Positions 1-8,009 of a stretch of 64,000 bases of DNA are shown here, one piece after another. The stretch covers positions 62,001 through 126,000 of the forward strand of contig JACKHT010000001.1 of NCBI GenBank assembly GCA_020638855.1, in the 5' to 3' direction. Below the pieces are notes generated by a model that saw only the letters and a program-made list of their open reading frames with translations, was not told where the DNA came from and ran no database searches. The translations under genes were made by a program, and so were the position numbers. Position 1 is the first letter of the stretch, and each line of letters starts with the position of its first letter. This stretch comes from Planctomycetota bacterium. GTDB taxonomy: Bacteria > Planctomycetota > UBA1135 > GCA-002686595.

Positions 1-1118
1 ACGGCCCCCTCAAGCGTTTTTATCCGTTCTTCGAAGCGGCGGACACGTTCCTCTACACCCCGGGCACGAAGACCCAAAGCGGACCCCACGTGCGCGACGG
101 CATCGACCTGAAGCGCACCATGATTTCGGTCGTGATCGCTTTGTTGCCCTGCACCCTCTTCGGGATGTGGAACGTGGGCTACCAATCGATGCATGCGGCC
201 GATCCCAGCCTGACGCCGGGAGCGGCCAATTTCTTCGAGGCCTTCAAGATCGGTCTCTTGGCATTCTTGCCGATCTATGTGGTGACCCTGGCGGTCGGTG
301 GCACGCTCGAAGCCATCTTCGCCGTGGTCCGCAAGCACGAGATCAACGAGGGCTTCCTCGTCACGTCGCTGCTGTTCCCACTGATCCTGCCGCCCACCAT
401 TCCCCTGTGGCAGGTGGGCCTGGGGATCGCCTTCGGGGTGGTCGTGGGCAAGGAGATCTTCGGCGGCACGGGGATGAACATCCTCAACCCCGCTTTGACG
501 GCGCGCCTTTTCCTGTACATCGCCTACCCCGCCCAGATTTCTGGCGACGTGGTGTGGATCGGTACGGCAGGGGGCAAGTGGGCGGATGGCTTCAGCGGAG
601 CCACGCCACTGGCGGATTTCTACAACACGGGCGTCACCCATGTTCCCTACATGGACGCATTCCTCGGGTTCATCCCCGGGTGCATCGGTGAGACTTCGGT
701 GGTCGCCTGCCTTCTGGGGGCTGCCTACCTGATCTTCGCCAAGGTGGGTTCCTGGCGGATCATGCTCAGCTGCTTGCTCGGCTTGATTGCCACGGGCTTG
801 CTTTTCAACGCGCTCAGCCCGAGCCCCGAGCACTACCTGGCGGTCACGCCGTGGTGGCACTTGGCGGTGGGCGGCTTTGCCTTCGGGGCCGTCTTCATGG
901 CCACCGATCCAGTGTCGGCCGCTCAGACCAACACCGGACGCTGGATCTATGGCTTCCTCATCGGAGCCTTGACCGCCGTGGTGCGCGTGCTCAACCCCGC
1001 CTACCCCGAGGGCATCATGCTGGCGATCATCTTCATGAACGTCTTCGCGCCGACCATCGACTACTACGTAACCAAAGCCAACATCAAGCGCCGGGAGGCC
1101 CGCCTTGGAGTTCAGTAA
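1..1118 (+). CDS. nqrB: Na+-translocating NADH:quinone reductase subunit B, 5' end cut by window
   Basis: Membrane subunit of the Na+-NQR complex, which couples NADH oxidation and ubiquinone reduction to Na+ export. The frame is open from base 3, so the GTG at 90 is internal; the residues before it (FYPFFEAADTFLYTPG) match the usual NqrB N-terminal region. About 371 residues are visible of a family length near 410. Several hydrophobic membrane segments are present. The S-G-A-T motif (Thr codon 603-605) is the site at which FMN is covalently attached by ApbE, whose gene lies downstream. The last 14 bases overlap nqrC. nqrA should lie just upstream of the window. Confidence 0.97.
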   Translation, partial: GPLKRFYPFFEAADTFLYTPGTKTQSGPHVRDGIDLKRTMISVVIALLPCTLFGMWNVGYQSMHAADPSLTPGAANFFEAFKIGLLAFLPIYVVTLAVGGTLEAIFAVVRKHEINEGFLVTSLLFPLILPPTIPLWQVGLGIAFGVVVGKEIFGGTGMNILNPALTARLFLYIAYPAQISGDVVWIGTAGGKWADGFSGATPLADFYNTGVTHVPYMDAFLGFIPGCIGETSVVACLLGAAYLIFAKVGSWRIMLSCLLGLIATGLLFNALSPSPEHYLAVTPWWHLAVGGFAFGAVFMATDPVSAAQTNTGRWIYGFLIGALTAVVRVLNPAYPEGIMLAIIFMNVFAPTIDYYVTKANIKRREARLGVQ

Positions 1119-1869
1119 CCGCTACATCCTCAGCTTCGCGCTGGTCATCTGCCTTGTTTGCGCCCTGGGAGTTTCCTCGGCGGCCGTGGCCCTGCGGGCC
1201 CCCCAGCAAGCCAACCTGCTGCTCTACAAGCAGCAAAACGTGCTGCGTGCCGTAGGCGCTCTGGGCGAAGACGAGAAAGCCACGCCTGATCGCGTGAAAG
1301 AGCTCTTCTCGCAGATCCAACAGGTGGTCATCGACCGCAAGACCGGCAAGGTCTTGGATGAGACCCCCGAATCCCTGGACTTGGACAAGATGTCCCGGGA
1401 CCCGGAGCACAGCGAGGCCACCGGCCCGACCTACCGCGACACGCTGGTCAAACGGGTGCCCGACAAACTCCTGGCCTACGAAGTGCACATCCCCGGGAAG
1501 GAGGGCATCGTTCTCCCGATTCGTGGATACGGGCTTTGGTCCACCTTGTACGGATTCCTGGCGCTGAGCCCCGACGGGCTCACCGTCAAAGGCATCACCT
1601 ACTACGAGCACGGGGAAACCCCGGGCCTGGGTGGCGAGGTCGAGAACCCTTCCTGGAAGGCCCAGTGGCCCGGCAAGGAAACCGTGGCACCCGACGGCAA
1701 GGTGCTGCTGGAGGTCGTCAAGTACGGCACGGTGCACCACCCCGAGTACCAAGTCGACGGCATCAGCGGCGCCACGATTACCAGCAAGGGCGTCTCCGGC
1801 ATGATCCACCTGTGGCTGGGAGACATGGGCTACGGCCCGTACTTAGAGACCAAGCGCCAAGTCCAATAG
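1105..1869 (+). CDS. nqrC: Na+-NQR subunit C
   Basis: FMN-bearing subunit of Na+-NQR, anchored by one N-terminal membrane helix (about residues 6-30). The motif GISGATITS contains Thr224, the expected phosphoester-FMN attachment site (Thr225 in Vibrio). The start is TTG, inside the end of nqrB, with a GGGAGG ribosome-binding site just upstream within nqrB; no ATG lies near. The overlap suggests translational coupling. Length (254 aa) is normal for the family. Confidence 0.95.
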   Translation: MEFSNRYILSFALVICLVCALGVSSAAVALRAPQQANLLLYKQQNVLRAVGALGEDEKATPDRVKELFSQIQQVVIDRKTGKVLDETPESLDLDKMSRDPEHSEATGPTYRDTLVKRVPDKLLAYEVHIPGKEGIVLPIRGYGLWSTLYGFLALSPDGLTVKGITYYEHGETPGLGGEVENPSWKAQWPGKETVAPDGKVLLEVVKYGTVHHPEYQVDGISGATITSKGVSGMIHLWLGDMGYGPYLETKRQVQ

Positions 1870-1882
1870 GAGCGACAAGATC

Positions 1883-2506
1883 ATGGATAAAGAAACCAAA
1901 TCGGTCCTCATCGACCCCTTTCTGATCAAGAACCCGATCACCATCCAGGTGCTCGGTATCTGCTCGGCCTTGGCCGTCACCACCCAGCTCAAGCCCGCGA
2001 TCGTCATGAGCCTTGCGCTCACCGCGGTGTTGATCTGTTCGAACACGGCCATTTCGCTCCTGCGCAACAAGATCCCTGGGTCGATCCGCATCATCACCCA
2101 GCTGGCGGTCATCGCCTCGCTGGTGATCATCGCCGACCAGATCCTGCGCGCCTACGCCTTCGACGTGGCCCGCCAGTTGTCGGTCTTCGTTGGCTTGATC
2201 ATCACGAACTGCATCGTGATGGGTCGGGCCGAGGCCTTCGCCATGGGCAACCCTCCGGGCAAAGCGGCTCTGGATGGCTTGGCCAACGGGGCGGGCTACT
2301 CGCTGATCCTGATCACGGTCGCGTTCTTCCGCGAGCTGCTGGGCTCTGGCAAACTCCTGGGCCATGTGGTGCTTGAGCGCGCCGCGGATGGCGGTTGGTA
2401 CTTCCCCAACGGTTTGATGGTGCTCTCCCCGGGTGCTTTCTTCTTGATCGGCTTGTTCATCTGGATCCAGCGCAGCCTGACCCCGCGCCTCAACGAGGAG
2501 GCCTAG
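1883..2506 (+). CDS. nqrD: Na+-NQR subunit D
   Basis: Polytopic membrane subunit (207 aa, six predicted helices) paired with NqrE in the core of Na+-NQR. Cys27 (LGICSAL) and Cys110 (IITNCIVMGRAEAF) match the conserved cysteines that, with two in NqrE, hold the intramembrane iron centre. Thirteen bases separate it from nqrC, and AGGAG precedes the ATG. It depends on NqrM for iron loading; an nqrM-like gene is present at 11362-11571. Confidence 0.96.
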   Translation: MDKETKSVLIDPFLIKNPITIQVLGICSALAVTTQLKPAIVMSLALTAVLICSNTAISLLRNKIPGSIRIITQLAVIASLVIIADQILRAYAFDVARQLSVFVGLIITNCIVMGRAEAFAMGNPPGKAALDGLANGAGYSLILITVAFFRELLGSGKLLGHVVLERAADGGWYFPNGLMVLSPGAFFLIGLFIWIQRSLTPRLNEEA

Positions 2507-2509
2507 TCC

Positions 2510-3127
2510 ATGGAACTGTTCAACATCTTCATCCGGTCCGTGTTCATGGAGAACATGGCCCTGGTCTACTTCCTGGGCATGTGCTCCTTCTTGGCGGTGT
2601 CCAAGAAAGTGGAGACGGCCAACGGACTGGGCATGGCGGTGGTCTTCGTTTTGGCGATCACCACCCCCCTCAACAACCTGATCACGAACTACTTGCTCAA
2701 GGAAGGGGCACTGGGCTGGGCACTGGGCCCCGAAAAGGCTGCTGGCATCGATCTTTCGTTCCTGAGTTTCATCGCCTACATCGCCACCATCGCGGCGGTG
2801 GTGCAGCTGGTGGAAATGGCGATCGACAAGTTTTCCCCGGCCCTGTATGCCTCGCTGGGCGTGTTCTTGCCGCTGATCGCGGTGAACTGCGCCATCTTGG
2901 GTGCCTCGCTGTTCATGCAGCAGCGTGAGTACAACCTAGCCGAGTCCACGGTGTACGGCATCGGTAGCGGCGTCGGTTGGTGGATGGCCATCTTGGCCCT
3001 GGCCGCCATTCGGGAGCGCCTCAAGTACTCCAACGTGCCCGCCCCCCTACGTGGTTTGGGCATCACGTTCCTGATTTCCGGCCTGATGGCGATGGGTTTC
3101 TCCATCTTCGGTGGCATCAAGCTCTAA
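2510..3127 (+). CDS. nqrE: Na+-NQR subunit E
   Basis: Polytopic membrane subunit (205 aa), a homologue of NqrD inserted in inverted topology. Cys25 (FLGMCSFLAVSKKVETA) and Cys127 (AVNCAILGAS) are the expected iron ligands. It starts 3 bases after the nqrD stop, with GAGGAGG before the ATG. Confidence 0.96.
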   Translation: MELFNIFIRSVFMENMALVYFLGMCSFLAVSKKVETANGLGMAVVFVLAITTPLNNLITNYLLKEGALGWALGPEKAAGIDLSFLSFIAYIATIAAVVQLVEMAIDKFSPALYASLGVFLPLIAVNCAILGASLFMQQREYNLAESTVYGIGSGVGWWMAILALAAIRERLKYSNVPAPLRGLGITFLISGLMAMGFSIFGGIKL

Positions 3128-3166
3128 GCCGCACGCTGGAGCGATCGACAACTCAAGGCAACCCCC

Positions 3167-4396
3167 ATGGAAACCGTATTTCTCGGCGTCGGCATGTTCA
3201 CCATCGTGGTGATCGCCCTGGTCATTTTGCTACTCATTGCCAGGAGCTACTTGGTTTCGAGTGGCTCGGTCACGATCACGATCAATGGCAAGAAGGACGG
3301 GGCCATCCAGGTTCCCGCCGGAGGCACGCTGCTCTCGACCCTGGCCGACCGCAAGATCTTCGTCCCCTCCGCGTGCGGTGGCGGTGGTACCTGCGCCCAA
3401 TGCATGGTCCAGGTGGACTCGGGTGGCGGCACGCTGCTCCCCACCGAAGAGGGCCATATCAACCGTGGCATGGCCAAAGAGCACTACCGCTTGGCCTGTC
3501 AGGTCAAGGTCAAGCAGGACATGGACATCCGGGTCCCCGATTCGGTGTTCTCCGTCCAGAAGTGGGAGTGCGAAGTCGTTTCCAACGACAACGTCGCCAC
3601 ATTCATCAAGGAATTCAAGGTGCGCCTGCCCAAGGGACAGCGCATCGACTTCGTATCGGGCGACTACATCCAGATCGAGATCCCGCCCTACGACGAGTCC
3701 TACAAGACCATGGATGTTCAACCGGAATACCGAGAGGACTGGGACAAGTTCGATCTGTGGCGCTACAAAGTCCACAGCGAAACGACCATCGAGCGCGCCT
3801 ACTCCATGGCCAACTACCCGGCTGAGGGCGATGACCTGGTCATGCTCAACGTGCGCATCGCGAGCCCCCCGCCGCGCCAACCGGACGTGACTCCGGGTAT
3901 CGGCAGCTCGTACATCTTCAACCGCAAGCCGGGCGACAAGGTGATGATCTCGGGCCCCTTTGGCGAGTTCCACATCCAAAAGACCAACCGCGAAATGGTC
4001 TTCATCGGTGGTGGCGCTGGCATGGCCCCGCTGCGCAGCCACATCATGCGACTCTTGGTTACGGACAAGACCGACCGCAAGATGAGCTTTTGGTACGGAG
4101 CGCGCTCGGTCCGCGAGATGTTCTACGTCGAAGACTTCGACAAGCTCGCCGCCGAGAATCCCAACTTCGAGTGGCACGTGGCCCTTTCCGAGCCCCAGCC
4201 GGAGGACAACTGGTCGGGCTACACGGGCTTCATCCACCAAGTGGTGCTTGAGAACTACCTCTCCAAGCACCCCGCGCCGGAAGACATTGAGTACTACTTG
4301 TGCGGCCCGCCCATGATGAACTCCGCCGTACTCAAGATGCTCGATGACTTGGGCGTCGAGCCCGAGATGATCCGTCTCGACGATTTCGGGGGCTGA
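3167..4396 (+). CDS. nqrF: Na+-NQR subunit F, NADH-oxidising
   Basis: Electron-input subunit (409 aa): an N-terminal membrane anchor (residues 5-25), a 2Fe-2S ferredoxin domain with Cys70, Cys76, Cys79 and Cys111, then a ferredoxin-reductase module. The FAD-binding motif RAYSMANYP and the NAD-binding motif GGGAGMAPLRS are both present, and the protein ends in the usual DDFGG. It passes hydride electrons from NADH through FAD and the cluster to NqrB/C. Its stop overlaps the apbE start (TGATG). Confidence 0.97.
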   Translation: METVFLGVGMFTIVVIALVILLLIARSYLVSSGSVTITINGKKDGAIQVPAGGTLLSTLADRKIFVPSACGGGGTCAQCMVQVDSGGGTLLPTEEGHINRGMAKEHYRLACQVKVKQDMDIRVPDSVFSVQKWECEVVSNDNVATFIKEFKVRLPKGQRIDFVSGDYIQIEIPPYDESYKTMDVQPEYREDWDKFDLWRYKVHSETTIERAYSMANYPAEGDDLVMLNVRIASPPPRQPDVTPGIGSSYIFNRKPGDKVMISGPFGEFHIQKTNREMVFIGGGAGMAPLRSHIMRLLVTDKTDRKMSFWYGARSVREMFYVEDFDKLAAENPNFEWHVALSEPQPEDNWSGYTGFIHQVVLENYLSKHPAPEDIEYYLCGPPMMNSAVLKMLDDLGVEPEMIRLDDFGG

Positions 4397-5466
4397 TGCC
4401 CACTCGAAGGACGATGCAAACCATCGCCGCGGCCCTGGCCGTGGCGATGGTTTTTGTTTGCTGCGGCCGTCCAGGCGCAGGTCCAAAGGTCCTGCGCTTG
4501 GAGGGCGAAACCATGGGGACCGTTTGGCATGCCACCATCGTCCCCGAAGGGTCGGCTCCACCGCCCAACGCGGAAGAGGTAAGGACGTGGATCCAAGCGG
4601 CCCTCGACAGGGTCAACGGGGCGATGAGCACCTACTTGGACGACTCGGACCTTTCCCGGTTGGCCCAAGCAGCACCCGATGAGCCGGTCCAAGTCTCGCC
4701 CCTGACGCTCCGCTGTCTGGCCATCACCCGTTCGATCCATGCGGCCAGCGGTGGCGCCCTCGACCCGACCGTTGGACCGCTGGTTCGACTTTGGGGCTTT
4801 GGACCAGGGCGCCAGGAAGGCGTGCGCGAAGAAAACGCCCCCGACCCGGCTTTGCTGGGCAGGGCCCGAGCGGCGGTGGGCTTCGAGGACATCGTGGTGG
4901 AGGAAGCTTCGGGCCTGGTTTGGCACAAACGCCCGGGAGCGGAGCTGGACCTTTCCGCAGTCGCCAAGGGTTTCGGCGTCGACGAAGCCGCCAGCGCCCT
5001 ACGCGAACGGGGACTGAACCGCTTCCTGGTGGAAGTGGGCGGCGAAGTGATCGCAGCGGGCGAACGTCCCGGTGGCGGCGCCTGGCGCCTCATCATCGAA
5101 AGCCCGCTCCCCGAGCAGGAACAGTGGGAGGCCCGAGTGGAACTCCGTGATCGCGCCCTCGCCACCAGCGGGGACTACCGCAACTACCGGATCCTGCCCG
5201 ATGGATCGCGGGTGGCTCACACGATCGACCCGCGTACCGGCGCTCCCGTAGTGCGGCCTCCCGCCAGCGCTTCGGTGCTCGCTGCGACCTGCGCGCAGGC
5301 CGACGGCTGGGCCACAGCCCTATCGGTCCTGGGGGAAGCAGGCATGGCCTTGGTGGAGGCCGTGCCGAACTTGGAGGCGCGGCTGGTCGTTCCTGTGGGG
5401 AACGGAGAGACTTTCCGGGTGATCACCACCCAAGGATGGCCCGAGGCACCCCAGCGAGCACGCTAG
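4396..5466 (+). CDS. apbE: FAD:protein FMN transferase (ApbE), likely lipoprotein
   Basis: Attaches FMN from FAD to threonine in the SGAT-type motifs of NqrB and NqrC, so its place at the end of the nqr operon fits its job. Motifs seen: ETMGTVW near the N-terminus, DLSAVAKGFGVDEA, LVEVGGEV, ATSGDYRNY and HTIDPRTGAPV. The N-terminus is hydrophobic and runs into VFVCCG, a plausible but imperfect lipobox, so the protein is probably anchored on the periplasmic face. Length 356 aa, typical. Start ATG shares one base with the nqrF stop. Confidence 0.95.
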   Translation: MPTRRTMQTIAAALAVAMVFVCCGRPGAGPKVLRLEGETMGTVWHATIVPEGSAPPPNAEEVRTWIQAALDRVNGAMSTYLDDSDLSRLAQAAPDEPVQVSPLTLRCLAITRSIHAASGGALDPTVGPLVRLWGFGPGRQEGVREENAPDPALLGRARAAVGFEDIVVEEASGLVWHKRPGAELDLSAVAKGFGVDEAASALRERGLNRFLVEVGGEVIAAGERPGGGAWRLIIESPLPEQEQWEARVELRDRALATSGDYRNYRILPDGSRVAHTIDPRTGAPVVRPPASASVLAATCAQADGWATALSVLGEAGMALVEAVPNLEARLVVPVGNGETFRVITTQGWPEAPQRAR

Positions 5467-5534
5467 GAGCCCCAAGACCCCGCTGGCTGCCTGGGCCGGG
5501 ACCAACTCACCCTACTCGCAGACCAACGACGGCA

Positions 5535-7193
5535 TCAGCGCGGCTGGACCCCCGCCAACCAAGCCTCGTAGGCACTCCACGATCCGAAATCGAACGTGGG
5601 CAACTCTGCATGGTCTCGATCGAGCCAGAATCTCTGTTCCGCTTGAACCTCCTCGGATTCCAAGAGCCGCACAAGCACCTCCCCCACAGGCAGCCGTTCG
5701 ATCTGGAAGCGCCCTGGAGTGCCGACCCAACGGGCCAAGGGTCGGGTCCCTTGGGCGGATGAACGATCGGCTTTCCAAACCTGGATCTCCACCAAACTGT
5801 CGATGAGCTCCGGGGGCAGCCGCACCTCGCCGCGGAGGGCAACGCCTTGGGGCAACACCAAGTCCTGGGTCCCATCCAACTCTAGGCCCACTCGCAGGTC
5901 CCCCAACCAGCGGGTTTGCGGGAATTCCCCCACGTCGCCCAGCCAATCCACCGGCCACGTCCCGGGCGGAAGCCCATCGAATTGGAAGCGCCCTTGGTCG
6001 TCGGTCCGAGCCAGTACCATGCCCATTGGAAACGGATCCAAGGCACGACTCCCAATCCCCAAAGTCAGGCGCAGGTTTTGATTTGCTTGAGCAAGCCCCG
6101 TCGCGCTGCGCAATGTACCGCGCAGCGTGGCACCGGACTGGAGTTCGACCACGAGCTCCAGGGGGGCCGAAAGCCATTGCTTGCGCGTCATGGTTTGCGG
6201 CTTACGCCCCTTGGCCCAAGCCCACAGACCGTCCGCCTCGGCCAAGGCAAAGGGCTCCAAAGCAAACGCTCCGTCGGGAGCCGTACTCTGGCCACATTGC
6301 AAGGGGCGGCCACTACGATCCAACACACAGACCTTTGCATCGGGCACGGGCCCCTCTTCGTCATAAACCCAGCCGGAACAAGAAGCGCCCACTAGCAGGG
6401 TGACACGCGCGGCAATCGAACGCGGTCCATGGACCTCCACGGGCACCAGGGCCTCGCCCGCTTGGTATCCGGCGGCTCGAACCCGGATCCGCAGCTCCAT
6501 CCAGGTGCCCTGCTCGGGAACTTGGAGATTCGTTCTCCAATGCCCGGCGGGAGCCCAAACGGAAGTCCAATCGACAGCGAGCCACCGCTCCCGATCAGTT
6601 CTGGGTCCTAGCGAGCAAAGTGTGTAGGCCACCTCTGGGGTGAGTATGGGGCCCCCCAAGGAATCCACCACTTCAAGGTCGAGGTCGAGTTCGATCGAGC
6701 GCTGGTCCGGTTCGAGCTCAATCTGCACGGGGCCATGGTCTTCCAAAACCTGACGCCAAGGCAGGTAGCCCGGCTCCTCGACACCAAGCAACCAGGGGCC
6801 GTCGGGTCCATCCGCTAGGGCCGCCAATTCAAACACCCCATTGGGCCCACTGAGAACCGACTGCGGCGCTCCTTCGCGCGCCAGGTCGCCCCGCCAAAGG
6901 ACCACCCGTACTCCCTCTAGAGGTTGGCCCAGGCAGGTCACCCTTCCTTGCCACGGTCCATGCAACGAACCATAGGTCGTGCCAACCGCTCGACGGGTGA
7001 TCGAACCCGACTCCAATCCATGCAGCTCGGTCCCTGCGGGCGCATTGGATCGAGTCCAATGCGCGAGACCACTCGGGTCGCTGGGAGGCATCCCGGGGTC
7101 GACACGACAGGCGGCATCCCAACCGGCCAGCCCTACGACCACCGCTGTGATCAGCACCAACGCCAGAAACCAAGAAGTTCGGGTGACTCGCAT
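5535..7193 (-). CDS. Membrane-anchored protein with carboxypeptidase-regulatory-like domains
   Basis: 552 aa with one N-terminal hydrophobic helix (about residues 8-26), then a mostly beta-sheet protein. Several segments resemble carboxypeptidase-regulatory-like (beta-sandwich) repeats, for example GRVTCLGQPLEGVRVVLWRG, SGWVYDEEGPVPDAKVCVLD and ATLRGTLRSATG. No catalytic motif is visible. Such domains are common in exported planctomycete proteins and probably serve adhesion or scaffolding; that role is inferred. GGAG lies 9 bases before the ATG. It runs opposite to apbE and in the same direction as the small exported protein upstream. Confidence 0.75.
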   Translation of the reverse strand: MRVTRTSWFLALVLITAVVVGLAGWDAACRVDPGMPPSDPSGLAHWTRSNAPAGTELHGLESGSITRRAVGTTYGSLHGPWQGRVTCLGQPLEGVRVVLWRGDLAREGAPQSVLSGPNGVFELAALADGPDGPWLLGVEEPGYLPWRQVLEDHGPVQIELEPDQRSIELDLDLEVVDSLGGPILTPEVAYTLCSLGPRTDRERWLAVDWTSVWAPAGHWRTNLQVPEQGTWMELRIRVRAAGYQAGEALVPVEVHGPRSIAARVTLLVGASCSGWVYDEEGPVPDAKVCVLDRSGRPLQCGQSTAPDGAFALEPFALAEADGLWAWAKGRKPQTMTRKQWLSAPLELVVELQSGATLRGTLRSATGLAQANQNLRLTLGIGSRALDPFPMGMVLARTDDQGRFQFDGLPPGTWPVDWLGDVGEFPQTRWLGDLRVGLELDGTQDLVLPQGVALRGEVRLPPELIDSLVEIQVWKADRSSAQGTRPLARWVGTPGRFQIERLPVGEVLVRLLESEEVQAEQRFWLDRDHAELPTFDFGSWSAYEAWLAGVQPR

Positions 7194-7303
7194 TTCGAAT
7201 GTTCTCCACGGTGTGAGTGTGGACCGGAGTGGATTCAGACCCAGCTCCGGCCCACGGCCTGTCTCGACCCGCTACCCCAAACGCAACGGGTCCGCACGCC
7301 CCA

Positions 7304-7828
7304 TCAACAGGCCCCTTCCGGACAAGCCTCCACAGACCTCGAACAAACACGGGTCCTCCAATACTTGGTGACCTGCCGCCGCTTGAGCAGGATGCTCCCC
7401 GCAGGGCCATCCGCGAGACTCATCTCCAAGTGGGAGTACACGAGCCTCGTTTCGTAGATCCACGCGGTCCAACAAATGCGCACCTCGATGCAAGGCCCTT
7501 CGCCAAAGCCATTCTGGTCCTGCCCCTGTGCATCCAACAGGTCACCATCGCGGTTGGTGATGGTCGTCCGGGCTCCATGGGCAGTCGGCGTCGCCGGCCC
7601 CATGGAATCGTTGCGGAACGGGTCGACCTCCTGGGCTTCCGGCTGACCGTTGCGGTCAGCCCAATGGGATGGGTGTTGGGCGTCCTGTCCCGCAGGCAAA
7701 GGCGGACGAGCGAATTCCAAGTCGCGTCCGCTGCCTTCGGGAATGCACTCCGCAGCAAGCGGAGCCACCAGCCATAGGACCAACCCCATGGCTGCCCCTT
7801 TCCAGGGTGTTTGCGGTTTCCAAATCAT
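7304..7828 (-). CDS. Small exported protein of unknown function
   Basis: 174 aa from the ATG at 7828, chosen because GGAGGG sits about 6 bases upstream and because it opens a signal peptide (GLVLWLVAPLAA before ECIPEG). A longer frame from 7858 is possible but has no better start. The mature part has no domain I recognise; it holds a proline/asparagine-rich, polar stretch and a tail with several cysteines (including VCSRSVEACPEGAC). It lies 110 bases upstream of the carboxypeptidase-regulatory-like gene and may be co-transcribed with it. Confidence 0.6.
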   Translation of the reverse strand: MIWKPQTPWKGAAMGLVLWLVAPLAAECIPEGSGRDLEFARPPLPAGQDAQHPSHWADRNGQPEAQEVDPFRNDSMGPATPTAHGARTTITNRDGDLLDAQGQDQNGFGEGPCIEVRICWTAWIYETRLVYSHLEMSLADGPAGSILLKRRQVTKYWRTRVCSRSVEACPEGAC

Positions 7829-8009
7829 GGGTTCCCTCCTGAACCAACCCAGGTCCAATCACCTGGGCTGCTCTACAGACCGATCCGACCCGGTTGCGGT
7901 GACAGGAAAAACCGCCATTCGGCGTGGACCGGGCAGAATGGGAGCCTTTGCCAAACGCGCCGCCCTCCCCGCCCGTATCATGGGGCCCCGTAGCCCCTTG
8001 CGATCGACC

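Noticed and set aside
3230..4561. 443-codon minus-strand open frame
   Set aside because: Antisense to nqrF, whose identity is certain.
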